Of a stretch of DNA of 64,000 nucleotides, positions 1 through 12,114 are shown in pieces. The stretch is from Nepenthes gracilis (taxonomy: Eukaryota; Streptophyta; Magnoliopsida; Caryophyllales; Nepenthaceae): NCBI GenBank assembly GCA_033239525.1, contig BSYO01000020.1, positions 11,596,308 through 11,660,307 of the forward strand, given 5' to 3'. The first letter of the stretch is position 1; each line of letters begins with the position of its first letter. The notes under the pieces were generated by a model that had not been told where the DNA came from, did no database searches, and saw nothing but the letters and a program-made list of their open reading frames with translations. A program made the translations under genes and the position numbers.

Positions 1-136
1 CGGACACATCCTGATCTGGTTGTACCCTGAGTAGGCATTTATGAAACTTAGCATTCGTGTGGTGGTGGAGTTCACCAATTAGTCGATCGCCAGCAGCGAA
101 GTTATCCTTCGGGCACACCTTATTCCACGTCGGTAA

Positions 137-236
137 NNNNNNNNNNNNNNNNNNNNNNNNNNNNNNNNNNNNNNNNNNNNNNNNNNNNNNNNNNNNNNNN
201 NNNNNNNNNNNNNNNNNNNNNNNNNNNNNNNNNNNN
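137..236. other. Assembly gap (100 N)
   Basis: A run of 100 unknown bases inside the 3' part of element A. Reading frames drawn across it are meaningless. Confidence 0.99.
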
Positions 237-239
237 GGT

Positions 240-1660
240 CGGACAAAATCGTCTCTACTTATCTGACGTATTCGTCAAGAACCGAAAACCGGTTTCGCGG
301 AAGGTGTTTCCGGAGAAGCGCCTCTTGCCAAGGATTGGGCAATATCCCGGGACGCCTACTGGGACGCTCGCCTCCGACTTGATTCACCGCTTATGAGTGG
401 CCGCTTGATAAGATAAAGAAGAACCCCGACGACTTTAAGGGATTTCTTTGGTTTCCCTGTGACAGAGTCCAAGAAAGAATCGGGGGCCGCCTCTGCTCGT
501 AACGCGCCTCTGGACATGACAAGGCCCCGAGGACTCTAAGGGTGTGATCATCCGCTCGAGGTCCTCCGAGGAAGTCATCGAGAGGGCTGTCTCCACGCCC
601 CTCAGTCATTCCACGCAGAGACACTGGCAATGGGATTTGTGGTGGATCTCGGCAGCATTTCCCGGGGTGGAGAAAATCCATCGAGGATCGGCCGATGGAG
701 GCCGGGAGTGGTGGTATTGGCCCAACCCCGCAAGAAAGGTGGCTCGGCACCGAGCCGGGTGGGACCTTTCCCGAGGAGCCACCACGAGGCTACTGCGCTG
801 ATTTCGCCGCTGTCGTTTGCAAAGTCGTCGCGAGCTTGGGCCAGGCTCGATTCTTCAGCTGTTCCGGAGGCGGCCGGGAGGTGCCAGCTGGCATCTACCT
901 GCAGGCCGCAAGAGGGAGCTCCGTCACGCGCGAGGACGCATTTAGCTCCTTGGATCGTATTGATGAGGCAATGCTGTGGTCTGGGCGAGAGGGTGTTCCT
1001 CGCCGACAACCCGGTTCCGCCGTCTACCGTCCCTGCCTCGGAGTCCGACCGTGAGGTCCTATTGGAAGACCTACGAGGTATAACTCCGCAACCGCTTCCT
1101 TGTATTTTTTTCCTTATGTTTATAAGCTCACGCTTTACCGTCCCGCAGCAAGAAGAGGGCTCGCGCGCCTCCCGGGAATAACGCTGGGACGCATTATCGC
1201 AGAGCGGAGGCTGATAGCCTCGGCCAGACGCCTGCCGGCCGCCTCAGAGGAGAGCTACAGCGCATGCCCCGAGGTCAAGGTCACGGCGTTTAGAGGCGTA
1301 GATCGCGACTGACCGAAGGCTTTCAGTCGCCCGACAAAGGAAGAGGAAGATCGGCCAAGTTGAACAACAAACTCTTCGATAGAGTCGCCACCAGAGAGAG
1401 CGGAAGTTGGATACTGGATGAGCTCCACGAGGTCAAGGACTCCACGCCCACTGCTGAGGGCTCAATATCGACGCTGGCCGCTGGGCGGGGTTGTTCCCGA
1501 TTTCCCGGTGGAGCTTATAAATCAAAGGGACTGCCAAGGCGCCGTCACAAGGAAGACTTGCAGGGGGAGAGCCCCGAGACAACAGTGGTCCGTCAAATTT
1601 CGTAGCTTTTGCATTTTTTTTTTTCGATTGTATGTGAATTGTACCATACTGTGAGCACAA
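240..1660 (+). pseudogene. Coding-like stretch antisense to pol in element A
   Basis: This lies downstream of integrase in element A but reads on the opposite strand. Two peptide stretches recur almost unchanged on the corresponding strand of element B: DKIKKNPDDF near 408-440 and IIRSRSSEEVIERAVST near 547-597. A possible intron begins at CTACGAG|GTATAAC (about 1078), is followed by a pyrimidine-rich stretch, and ends at a CAG near 1149. Further on, a charged coiled-coil-like stretch reaches SWILDELHEVKD (about 1405-1440). Antisense ORFs in the 3' region are reported for some Tat-lineage elements. The frame is broken by stops. The product is unknown, and a copy-to-copy DNA match alone would also produce this conservation. 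Confidence 0.4.
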
Positions 1661-2104
1661 AATGGATGATCTTTGCCCGCTGTCCATTGCCTTCTTTACC
1701 GCTTTGTGTTCGTTGCTCGCGTGAGTCAGCCGGTGGGCGCTGTTGGTCGGGTCGCCGAATCGCTGCTTGGCCGCTGAGGAGCTTAGCCCACTGTGCTTGG
1801 CAAGGTGGTCGCACCAACCATCCTCACGAAGGCCGCCAAGCGGGAACTTGGGCGTTAGTGTTAGAGAAGGAGCGCTCTCCAAGTATTGCTTGATTACGCC
1901 ATCCCTTCATAGAGAAAGTCAGGCAGCTGTAGCTAACCTCGTCAAGAGCCGCTAAGGAGTGAGATCTCACAGCAGTTATTGTAAGAACCACTGTGGCGCC
2001 TGCCTGGAAGACTTTGGGCCGCTAATGTTGAGAAGAAATGCTTCTCCCTTCGACTGTCAAGCCACCGACGTTGTCCTCCCCCGAAAAGAGAGGCCGCTGT
2101 GCCA

Positions 2105-2380
2105 TTCTCGCTTCCAAGGTTTTTAGACCGCTATGGGCCACTTTGATGACCAAGGTTTAGCACACCGCTATCGGGCCGCCGATGACCGAGGTTTCGTGAC
2201 CGTCATGGGCCACTGGATGGCCAAGGTTTACACCGTCATGGGCCACCTCGGATGACCAGGTTTCGTGCATCGTCATGGGGTCACCTAGATAACTAGGGTT
2301 TAAGATCGCTACGGGCCACCTAGACGACTGTGGTTGCATCAATTTTTGGCCACCTGGATGACTATTAGGGTTTAACGAGA
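2105..2380 (-). repeat. Tandem array in the 3' region of element A (~36-bp unit)
   Basis: Roughly seven degenerate units share the words 'gggccac', 'gatgac' and 'aggtttt/agggttt' in fixed order, spaced about 30-45 bases apart. The matching array in element B, in reverse orientation, is at 49372-49580. It lies between integrase and the 3' end and is non-coding as far as can be seen. Confidence 0.75.
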
Positions 2381-2749
2381 GGGTGAAGACCCTCCCGACT
2401 TAGGGGCGCCCAGGCCTGATGGATACCCGCAAGGCAAACACAATTCATAGGCCCTAAAATTCTACATGCTAAGTAAACTCTCATTTTTCCGGGTAAAACA
2501 AGCGACACGAATGAATGTGACAGATCGAGTTAGGCGTACTGGTTCCCTATTGGAAGTAGCTCGTGGGTGGGCGTTCCACGCTCGTGGGACCAACTTCCCG
2601 TCCCGCGTGTCTCCGAGCTTGTACGCCTATCAAGGCAGATACGGAGACAAGAAAGGTCCCTCCCACTGGGAGAGAGCTTGTTCCGCCGGGCCACTGGGCT
2701 CAGGCCTCGATGCCAGACCAAGTCCCCAACGCTGAACCGCGGCCTTCAC

Positions 2750-3430
2750 TTTCTTATTGTAGTACCGGGCAACCTTGCTGGTATGTCACCGTCCGTACTC
2801 TAGCCGCGCCACCGGCTTCCTCCAACAAGTCCAAGTGCTCGATTCGGGAGTCGGGTCTCATGGGTCGAAGGACTCCACCCCGAGACTTGAAGCCCGATTT
2901 CGACGGGATTACCGCTCTTACCCCGTGAACAGGTCAAGGGTGTCTCGTTGCCGATTCTTTCTGGTCAGGTGAGCAAGACCAGACGGGCCGGAGTTTGCTC
3001 ACACCTGGAGCCCCTGCAAGGCCCTCCAATCTAGTTTTTAACCCGTGAGTAGCATAACGCCAGGACTTCCACCGCCCGCTGCCTGGGGTATGCCACTGGA
3101 GGCGCGGGACTAAATTTGATTCCAAGGTCGGTACAATACTGTGAAGCTTTCGAAAATCGGGTCCCGCTGTCTGTCCCACACACCTGTGGACGCCAGATTA
3201 CAGACAATGCCCGCGAAGGAATTCCAGAGCATCGTTCTCGTGATTTTTATGAAGGGGCAAATGACTCCATTTAGTGAAGTAGTCGATGCCCGCATGATGA
3301 ATTTCCTCCCTTCCGTGGCAAGGGAAAATGGGCCGAGAATGTCAAGCCCCCATCACTGGCAGGGCCATCACGGGGTCAAGGACTTCAGTCCGCTGATCAC
3401 TGGGTGGCGAGGGTCAGCCGTGAAGCCGGC
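2750..3430 (-). pseudogene. Integrase remnant of element A
   Basis: On the minus strand a stretch near 3350-3230 reads like the start of a plant gypsy integrase core (HFPLPRKGGN, then a TKW-like region). A stretch near 3180-3090 resembles the DNGTQF...YCTDLGIK...VAYP integrase motif (here TDSGTRFSKASQYCTDLGIK). The C-terminal LDLLEEA-type stretch lies near 2850-2800, with several stops between. It belongs to pol of element A and is inactive. Confidence 0.7.
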
Positions 3431-3699
3431 GCCACATTTCTTTACAAACTCAAGCGCCCTTTTTCATCGAGGGCCGCAGTAGCCCCGCCGCATGACTTTG
3501 AAGGCCGTGTTCTTCCCGCCTACGTGCGATCCACGTATCCCAAGATGAACTTCGCCTGCCGCGTAGTCCGCTCTCCGGGATGTGATACGAGATACGGAGT
3601 TGAGTATCCGCGGCGATATAGCGCCTATCAACTACCGTACCAACCAACTGCCTTTTTTAACTGCCTGTTTTTCGGCCCTCCTGGCGATCCGTCGGCTGC

Positions 3700-4500
3700 A
3701 TTTAAGGTAAGAGTCATCCAACCTTCCGTCTCCGAACCGCATGGCCTCCCCTCTCGCTTTCTACGCTAGAGTGTTCAAGACCTCCCGCATGTCCCCGGAC
3801 ACGTTTCCGGCCTGGGCGAAATGCCTAGCCAAACTGTCCGCTTCCAATTTTCCTGCTCGGCGAAACGGAACCGTGGTCACTTGTCAAGTCCTCGATAGCT
3901 TCGCCTGCCGTGCACTGCCATGAAGGTTGTTTGCCTCGGCCCCCGCTGACCAAGCCGACGATTAACTCGGAAGTCGGCTGGATCGGACCAACCTTCGCAG
4001 AGCACCTTTGCCACAATCGCAAGCCGCCCTAGTAGGTTTCTTCACAGACTCGGCCGACGTTGAAATGGTCGCCGGGAAATCAAGTTTTAGGGGAGTACTT
4101 GATCTCGTATCTACGTGGGTCAAGCCGATCACCCCGCCCCCTATCACACCGGGGTCTACGGACGATCCTGGCCCACGTGAGCGCCATTCGGGCCCCACCG
4201 GCCGTTCTTTGTTCAAGTCAGCTGTTCTTCGATCAGTCGTGGTCTCACGATGAAGTCGCCTAGAGCCCAGGCCTTTGGCCAAGCGGTCCGGCCAATCTCC
4301 GATGTCGAACTCGCCACCACCGCCCATTTACCACCGCCCAAACGTCGCTTTTGAGTACGTTTGGTCAACCGGTCCGTGACCACTTCTATGCGATGCGCCC
4401 AGAAAGTATGGCTTCACCTTTCACGCTCGCGAAGATAAGGGCCGCCATTTTTTCAAATAAGGCCATGGTAGCTGAAGCTCGGGCCGGCCAAGTTTTGCTC
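3700..4500 (-). pseudogene. RNase H and second RNase H remnants of element A
   Basis: Minus-strand reading near 4330-4260 gives a GEFDI motif, the usual end of the first RNase H/connection region (compare LGEFDIEVLPA in element B). From about 4250 to 3850 comes a stretch with LKLDFPAT, the counterpart of the second RNase H in element B. Frames change repeatedly, so this is a decayed remnant. Confidence 0.6.
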
Positions 4501-5340
4501 ACGTAGTGCACTATTGTCAATATTTGACCCGGCGCACGAGGACTTTAGCCAGGATGCCTCCGATATCGCTAAGTAAAGGTACGCCAGCCCTCTTCGGATG
4601 CCAACAACGGCCGCTGGGGAGTATCGCCAACTCATCGGCGGCGGTGGCAAATAACCGTCCATTGGAATCCGTTAGACTTTGTTTCCTCAAGGCTTTAAAG
4701 AAGGGTTGGTATTTGTCTCCGCATCGCGAGGAAGTGGACAAAAAAATGCACCGCCTACCAACTCGCCGGACGTCTTTACGTTTCTGGGTGCCATGTCGCC
4801 TGTGCCTTAATCTTTTCCCGGGGTTTGCCTCGATCTCGCCGCAGACGATGAAACCCAAGTAAGAACTTCCCGAGGTTACCCAAGACACATTTGGTTGGGA
4901 TTTAACTTCATTCAGGTCAAGGAGCACCCCAAATGACTCCTCCGTGTCTCAGACGTGGTCGCCCGTGACTCGCCTCTCTCTCGACGAGCATGTCGTCGAG
5001 ACGACCTCCATGTTGCGACCGATTTCGCCGAACATCTTGTTCACTAGGGCGCCGATAAGTGGCTCCAGCGTTTTAACCCGGCAATGACCCTATAGCAATA
5101 GGTGCCCCGGGTCGCTGCTTTAACGAGGTATGCTACTCGCCTTCGACTCATTCCGACTGTCAGAACAGTAAGCGCCCATGAAGCTTTGTGCCTGCGTTCG
5201 CCGTGAGTCAACTAACAGTCAATCCGGGGCAAGAGAAAGTCGCTTTTGGACAAGCCTTGTTTACGCCTGGTAAAATCGACGACATTTGCCATTTTCCGCC
5301 GCTTTCTTAACCAGACGACGCTTTGAGAGCCACTGTAATC
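4500..5340 (-). pseudogene. Reverse transcriptase remnant of element A
   Basis: A 136-codon open stretch on the minus strand (4927-4517) carries the end of reverse transcriptase: a VTSGSSYLGFIV motif, then EIEANPGK, then KYQPFFKALRK leading into RNase H. Just upstream (about 5050-4970) the reading LVNKMFGEIGRNMEV is visible, followed by a frameshift where the YxDD catalytic loop should be. The catalytic region is therefore broken. Element B keeps YIDDM at the same place. Confidence 0.8.
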
Positions 5341-5699
5341 GACGCCCCACGAAGCCCTCGCGCCCAAAGAATTTCTTCACCTCTGATGGCGACATTTTTC
5401 GGACCGAGTGGTTCCTCCGTCACCGGATCGGCCAAGCGGGTCTCGATCAAGGGCTCCGCTTAGGACTATCACTTCAAATCCTGCACGCCCGCGGAGTCTG
5501 TGCAAAAAGGTTCATGAGCCCTCAGAAGACGCGATCAGCTTGTCAAGGGGTCTTGAGTGAGCCGCTCTCTGGATGCAAGATTGTCTGCTCCCTGGTCCAA
5601 TGGGACGCATCTCCGTGGCCACCGGCAGCGCTTGTTGCAAGGTGGTCTCGCTCTGATCGGAAGTTCTCCGCCATGCCGGGCTTCGGGCCAGGCAACTGG

Positions 5700-6210
5700 G
5701 GCCGCGTAGCAGTCCGCCCAATGACTGATCTCCTGCATCCTCCGGCCGCCAGGCGTTGGGAATTTCATTTAAGATGTGGAATTGACGTGATTGCCCTAAA
5801 CGTCAAGTAGGGAATGGCCCCGCCTAGTATGGCGTTGTAAAACAGAGGGCAAAGTCAACCACTAGGAAGGTTAGCATGCGACTGTTTTTTGGGGTAAGTG
5901 CCTGTGGTGACCTCTCCTTGGATTGTCCTCGAACGGCACTCGGTTCATTGTCAAGGCCGTATAAAGGTCCTTCAACAGGTTTTAGTTGATTTTTTTCTTA
6001 GGCCTAGTCTAAAGAACGCTGTCCAAGTAAAGCAAATCTTTAGAGCTTCCATTGTCACAAGACTCGTCACTGCAGTCCGACGTGACTATCCAAACGAGTG
6101 CCGAGATTACAAGGGGGTCACGGGGGAGATTACATGGTTCGAAATACAATCACTAAAGCTAATGATGTTGTCTTCGCGTTGCTTCTTCCTCCCGCCACGC
6201 CTCCCCCTTT
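5700..6210 (-). pseudogene. Protease-region remnant of element A
   Basis: Minus-strand DNA near 5860-5760 reads YNAILGGA followed by a frame giving AITSIPHLK. This matches the protease C-terminal stretch of element B (AITSIPHLKMKFP, 45880-45920). Sequence 5870-6150 matches 45510-45830 of element B in reverse. The protease active-site region is not clearly readable. Confidence 0.6.
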
Positions 6211-6399
6211 GTTGTCAACTGGCTCCGGCAGCCTGGTGTTGGGATCATGTTGACTACCCCGCCGCAATCCTGCTGGGAGGTGTTCGCCTCGCGCCTTTCT
6301 TCGTCGGGCCGCCTCCGAAAGCCTGTGCCCTCGACAAACGGTGAGGTGTCCTCTCATGGATTGTCCTCAATTTCTCTCAGCCGCTTTGTCGCTTCGCTG

Positions 6400-7240
6400 G
6401 AATGGCCGCAGAAAGGTGGAAGTCACAAGCACTAGATCGATTTCCGAGTCCTTCTTCGCCGTCTGCCACTTCAAAAATTTTCTCCGCGACCTCGCATTAG
6501 AACATTGGAGCGTGTGTCCGGCAAGGGCGTGAAGGTGGTGGGTCTCGTAGTCTCGCTCCGGGGCCCTGGGGCGTGGTTGCTTCTTCGGGAGTGTTCCCAC
6601 AGTCGTTTTTTCACCAGGAACGGCCGAGGCCGGGTCCGCCTCTCAGACGTTACCTCACCGCCTCCTCCCGCGTAGGCCCCGGGTGATGATTCGCCCCGGA
6701 AAGTCTCGAGGATTTTTGTGGGCAAGGTGCTTGAAAAGTCGTCAGAAAGCCGGGCCGAGATGAAGCCGCCCAACTTCATCTCCCTGATCCTGGGAATCCT
6801 CCCGCCTCGCCTACGGTGTATCTCCAGAAGCGCCGTGGGTTCTTCCCGCTTCGCTTTATGGGAGAGGTGCCACGGGCCAAGCTTTCCCGCCGGCTTGATG
6901 CATATCAAGCCAGAAGAGGTCCGTGAGTTCACTAAGCTGTTGATCGTGCCCGGGGAGATTGTGAAACTGCATTCCTCGCATCTCCCTTCAGGTGAGGGAA
7001 AAAGCAACGCACATTGCCGAGTCCTTTAGCTCCCAGACTTAGATGGGTGCGAAGTGGTCCGTGTGGTCAACCGGATCACCTGCCCCATCGTATAAGTCAA
7101 GGGGGACGGCATTTAAACTTGGACTAGAGAGAGGACGGCTTAAGATTTCGCTAGTTGAAAGGCGACTGGCCCAAGTCGATGGTGCTCCTCGCTGCCTCGG
7201 GAACACGCTACCTGCATTTGATCCACTCGTGGGTCGCACG
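6400..7240 (-). pseudogene. gag remnant of element A
   Basis: A minus-strand reading near 7110-7050 contains LDLYDGAGDPVDH, the typical start of the plant gypsy capsid domain (Retrotrans_gag). It continues through DFSSTLPTKILETF (about 6750-6700) to a stretch at 6500-6420 (KKDSEIDLVLVTSTF in another frame). Element B has the same pieces at 44515-45240. Gag would form the virus-like particle; this copy is interrupted by several stops. Confidence 0.7.
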
Positions 7241-7851
7241 AGTGGCGTTGGTCGATCCTGAGCCGAGGAAATTCAACTCCATCTTGTCTCCCGCGGGTTC
7301 AAACCGCTTGGCCGACCGCCGCCACCAGTGATCTCGGGCAAGGCCGAGGCTCGCCCCGGGACCGCGTGATGGTCCTTTGCCCGAGAATATCGAGGATTTC
7401 TCCTTTTCGCTCTCGCAGGGAGACGATCCCGAGCTGCCTGGCCGCCTCGTCCGCCAGAGCGCGGGGAGGACGCTGAGCCGGATTGTCCTCGCTTTCGTGA
7501 GGCCTTTGGCCGCTTCCTCTCGCCACCTTTTTTTTGGTGGCGGAGCGGGATGACGGGTCGCGGAGCCACCGGCATTGCTGCCTTTTTGTGCACAGGAGCG
7601 CTGAGCAAAAGCATTGTTAGCCTCGCATCCGCCTCCACTGGCTTGTCGAAAATAAGGTGGCGACTCCCACCCGTGGCCCCGCTGACGACATTAGCAAAGA
7701 TGGTCATGGTCGGGTTAACGATCTCTTAGCCGGATCGCTTAGCCCGTGCCTCGCGTGTTCACTCATGCAGAGAAGCATAGTGACAGAGAGAGAGTTAGTG
7801 CGGGTTTTTTGTGGTAGGCTTTTCGTAAGCGCCTGGGCTGCATTTGGCCAA

Positions 7852-9097
7852 TGATGCGCACTGATCCGACTTTCGAACGACTCGATTCTTTGGATGAGTC
7901 ATCCAAGCCACCACCGAGTGCGAACCCCCGCACACCACTAAAGCAACAAGAGGTCAGCTGCTCACGGGCGCGGAATTAATCCCACCGAAACACTCCGACG
8001 CTCGTTAGTAAACAAACCTTCAATGGAAGGAACCAAAGATAAAAAGAGTAAATGAGAAGAGAGAAGAGTGTTTAGTTCCGTATGTCGCAAGGAGTGTGTC
8101 CTTTCCTCAGATCCTGATGGTGGGAAGGCCGGAACGAGTGTAGCACCCGCTCGCCTCAAGCTCGACGGCTCGAACTCCTACACGGGAACCAGTAGCTCGG
8201 ATGTGCTTTGGGAGTTTACTCAAAGGGAAGCGATCAACGCGATTTTGTCTTTTTAGTTCTTGATTCAGAGAGAAGTGAAGAGTGTAAGATGCTTGGAATG
8301 ATCTCCTAAAAGCCCCCTTTCTTTCGCTGGGCGTGAGGGCTTTTATACGCCACCATGTTGGATTTCTTTGGGCACCAAGGTGGTTGGGCCGCCACATTGC
8401 GTCACGGGGTCACCGCCGTGGACCGCCGGGTCACGCCGGGTCGCCTGCCGTGATCGGCACGTTGCCGGGTGTCGCTTGTCGTTTCGACTCCCTCCCTCTC
8501 GCGGAGGGTGGTCAGCCACCGCAGACGGGGCGGTGGCGTTGGTAAGTCAGGCTGCCATGCCCCTGGCTAGCCTTTCCGCCTCTTTTTGCGTGTCTCCTGC
8601 GATCGCAGATTAAATGCTATGTGCTCGCGCCTCCTCCATCGTGGGGTCTATGCCTGTAACTCTTGGGCTGGCCGAGCGTGCGCATTGGTTGTCTTCACGA
8701 AAGGTGTCCGTCAGCGGCCTTCATTTGACCTACGGGCCTCGAAGCGAGTCGCCCATTTCTCGTAGAAGGGCCTATTTAGGCCCAAGATGTAGAGAAGCGG
8801 GACGGCCAACGCCTGACCGTCAGGTGCTCTGCCGCCCGTGGAGAGCGGCGACGACCATCTCGATGGGGCCAGGCTATAATGGAATGTGCCCATCACTGCC
8901 AGAAAGCTCAAGGCCAACAAACTCTGGCAACGCTGAATGATCAAGCAGCTGAGCCTACACCGGACGGTCAACGCTAACGCCACTGCCTCAGCCTTCGGGC
9001 TCCGGGCCTACCTCCTTAGCGCCGCCAGTGAACAGCTGACCGGTCTTCCCGCCTCCGCTGACCTCTCTCGCTGCGCCATTTTTGGGCAGACGATCAA
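7852..9097 (-). repeat. 5' LTR of element A
   Basis: About 1.25 kb matches both LTRs of element B in reverse: for example the TAGTGGTGTG stretch near 7930-7940, the 'ctcttcactct' block near 8045-8060, and the 'gaagtcaacgg'-like start near 9060-9090. The inner end is ...GCGCATCA at 7852. The outer end lacks the first ~60 bases seen in element B, so the LTR start is truncated or diverged. Boundaries are +/-10 bases at the inner end and less certain at the outer end. Confidence 0.8.
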
Positions 9098-9170
9098 TGT
9101 TAAGCATATATCAACTGTTAAAATATTATAAATTCAGGTTAGATTAGATAGAAAATCTATATAACACCAT

Positions 9171-9219
9171 AAATAATAATAATAATAATAACAATAATAA
9201 TAATAATAATAATAATAAA
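9171..9219. repeat. (AAT)n microsatellite
   Basis: An almost perfect trinucleotide run with one C interruption. Confidence 0.95.
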
Positions 9220-9615
9220 CAATGCCTATTATTATTGAATCACTCTAAATTACCCATCAGATGATAAAACTAATGGCAACTTATTTGAAACATCTGTAAG
9301 AAAAAATGAAAAATTCAGTCACCATAAAATTCATACTATTGATCCAATATAAACGAAATTTCACAAATTTCAAATAATAAGATAATCCGAATCCCGACTC
9401 TATAACACTAAAATAAACTAATATCAATCATTTCCTTGTTACCAAAGTACATCAAATTCTAATACAATCTATCTACAAATCTAATAGCCACAAAATATAA
9501 ATAAAATATTTACTAGCGTCCTCATTTGAATTCACTATAAGGTATCCGTAGCCTTCTAATTTAAAAGAGTCAGAAATAATAAAAAAATAATTAGTCAAAA
9601 GCTTAATAAATATAA

Positions 9616-9617
<2 letters not shown>

Positions 9618-9648
<31 letters not shown>
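9618..9648. repeat. (TA)n microsatellite
   Basis: About 15 perfect TA units. Confidence 0.9.
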
Positions 9649-9649
<1 letters not shown>

Positions 9650-10732
9650 TCAACAAAAATAGCACGTCAATAATTAACGTGAAGGAATAAATCAATTGAA
9701 TATGTACAAAATCCATAAAAGTCAAAATCCAAACATTCAATATATTAAATCAATCAATGTCCAAATGGGATCTTGTATGCAAGGTGAATAATCCTAAAAG
9801 AAATGCCAAATGATTCAGATGTATGAAACCAACTGAATCTGATATACAAATCCAAATAGTTGTTGTAACCTGCAAATCTCAGATCAAAATCTTAAATATT
9901 CAAATCAAATGTAAGTAAAAAAACAAATATAAAATCCAAAACATACTCAAATCATAGAATCAAAGGCCAAAATTTTGACTTTGAAAAAATGTTACATATA
10001 TTCCCGATAACTTTAGGTCGAGTCATTACTATTTAGACCCATAAGTAGGTCATCTACATAATCTTTTTTATAAATAGAGACATTATTTTCTATTACCATT
10101 CATGAATAAACTTGTTTGAATATATTATAACGTCTAAGTATATAGTCTTTGAGATGATTGAAAGATAGATCTCACAATCAGTATTGTAAGGGTGGCACAC
10201 AGTGTGGGCTTGCTCAATCATTTGCATACTGCTAAATACTGTTGCAATGATGAATGTTAATTGGTTTGCAAGCACCTCACAGAACTGTTAATTGGTTAGT
10301 GTCTCCAATCGAATTGAGATACAAGTCTATCAACATATGCAGGTGACTTAGATCTCCTTTATTAACATCTTTTTAAATGCATGCTGATAATCATGAAGAT
10401 AATTAATGGAATCTTAATACTACTTTTGTTGGAATTAATGCAGTGTCACCCTGCTATGAGAGTAGTCTTTCTATTAGGAGTTTCCCCCAACAAATGAGGT
10501 TGATGGAAGCTTTCAAGCAACCCAATTTTTCCATTCTCATCATGCAAACTAAATTCCATTTGTATGTTATGTTCACCCTAAATGTAGTACACGACAAATT
10601 ATATGCTTTGTATTCACAATAGATTATATTTTATGATTATGTCACAGAGTGGAAACAGACTTACATGCATGCCTGCGATAGACGGTGGATGCACCATGTA
10701 TCCTTGTGCTTCTCATGTGCACACATTTGTAA

Positions 10733-10905
10733 CGAAAGCTGCAAACAAAAAACATAGTTGTCAATACTAGATTTGAACAATATCAATATGCTGTCTACAT
10801 TGATTTGGTGCCCACAAGAATGTCTACTTAAGTTGCTGGCATGGTATTTGATGGGTCCATGAGCGACTCGGGCCAATCCAGTCACGACAGAGGGCAATCG
10901 AGTCA
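10733..10905. repeat. Direct duplication, copy 1 of ~170 bp
   Basis: Starts at 'gaaagctgcaaacaaaaaac' and runs through 'gatgggtccatgag' to 'cagagggcaatc'. A near-identical copy is at 11212-11377, about 479 bases downstream. Both end at the same phrase, after which the second copy enters element C. Confidence 0.85.
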
Positions 10906-11004
10906 AGTATTTGAGTTGCAGCTGCCCGAGCTGCTCATGTATGTAGCCAAAAGCTGCTTCTTTGTTTCCCTAAATTTGCTTAGTGTTGGTGCCTTGCTAC
11001 CCGT

Positions 11005-11235
11005 GTGATACCTTGGTTGAAGAAGTCCCCAACTAAATGTTTTAGCTGCTGCCGGGATGCATATGCTGATGCCTTGCCTTTTATGCTGAATTTTGCCAGC
11101 ATAGTGACCGACAACAAAACCAAATTTATCGGCAAACGATTCTCCAGCTATTGCACAACTTTATGGATAAAGCTAGTTCACACTTCAATTGCCTACCCTC
11201 ACATTAGTAAAGAAAGCTGCAAACAAAAAACATAG
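11005..11235 (+). pseudogene. Integrase fragment of a gypsy-type retroelement
   Basis: A 76-codon open stretch contains IVTDNKTKFIGKRF, then SSYCTTLWIKLVHTSIAYP, which matches the integrase core motif DNGTQF...YCxxLGIxxxxSSVAHP of plant Ty3/gypsy elements. It ends at the duplicated block and lies upstream of the gag of element C. It must therefore come from another element or a rearrangement, because integrase should follow gag, not precede it. Confidence 0.6.
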
Positions 11236-11377
11236 TTGTCACTACTGGATTTGAACAATATCAATTTGCTGTCTACATTGATTTGGTGCCCGCAATTATG
11301 TCTACGTAAGTTGCTTGCATGGCATTTGATGGGTCCATGAAAGACTTGGGCCGATCCAGTCACGGCAGAGGGCAATC
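11212..11377. repeat. Direct duplication, copy 2 of ~170 bp
   Basis: Second copy of the 10733-10905 block. It begins inside the integrase fragment and ends at the left side of element C. Confidence 0.85.
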
Positions 11378-12114
11378 CGACGGTCATCCCATTGGCCAAC
11401 AAGGCTCAACGCAAGAGTAAAGCCCAAAGATAGTCCGAAGAGCCCATCGGTTGTGTACAGGCTCATGAGAAACCAACGGCCCAGCCTGAGGAAGTAGCCT
11501 CAAAGACTCCACCAATCGTAGTGAAGTCAACTCTCCTCCATTGCAATGGCAACCTGGCAGCGTGCATCGTAGAAGGCGCCGACACGCAGAGCTCCACCAA
11601 TGGAGTTGGTGGTCAACCATAGGGAATCGCCGTGCCTGCTGGCCAACGACACAGCCTACCCACGTAAGAAGAGACCTGGCCCTTGTTGGCCACCACTAGA
11701 CACAGTCGCATCAATGTCACAAAACGACATCTGATACGGTGGTTTCACAATGCCCAACAAATAAGAAATTCGGAGGAACACTCCGCATCGCTTTGGTGCC
11801 AAAACCCTTCGTTGAGGTATTACAATAAGTCCCTTCATCATCCACAGAAGGGGGACAACTTGGAGAACATAAAAAATTACCTACAAGCAAGGTTGATCGA
11901 GCGAAGAAAGAAAACAAGCGTCTCTCTAGCGCAAGTCTTTCCTTGATAGTAAGCTACTTCCTATTGAGTGCAATCCGAGTGAGTCACCAACCGCGTGTAG
12001 CCACAAAGGAGGTGGAAAAGATATGGCAACGCATTTTCAAAGGCGATGCCAGAGGAAAGGCCGCTGACCTAAGAAGGCCACCCTTCGCGATGGAGATCTG
12101 CACACAGCCGCTCC

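Larger units (their letters stand above)
1..9097 (-). mobile_element. Element A: decayed Ty3/gypsy Tat-lineage LTR retrotransposon (3' end outside window)
   Basis: Read on the minus strand, the block runs 5' LTR (7852-9097), gag, protease, reverse transcriptase, RNase H, second RNase H-like stretch, integrase and a long 3' region. The same order and many long matching stretches recur on the plus strand in element B, so the two are copies of one family. Having a second RNase H between the first RNase H and integrase is characteristic of the Tat lineage. Every reading frame has stops and frameshifts, so the copy cannot make its own proteins. The 3' LTR is not reached, and a 100-base gap lies at 137-236. 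Family assignment is good; exact boundaries are approximate. Confidence 0.85.
9098..10730. other. AT-rich non-genic DNA with microsatellites
   Basis: The base composition drops abruptly to very AT-rich just past the LTR. An (AAT)n tract lies at 9171-9219 and a (TA)n tract near 9618-9647. No supported gene was seen; the only open frames are short and low-complexity. Some phrases resemble the LTR-like blocks elsewhere in the window, but not clearly enough to call. Confidence 0.7.

Noticed and set aside
57..266. Open frame across the first gap
   Set aside because: It runs through 100 unknown bases.
4517..4927. 136-codon minus-strand frame as an independent gene
   Set aside because: It is the reverse transcriptase/RNase H part of element A's broken pol.
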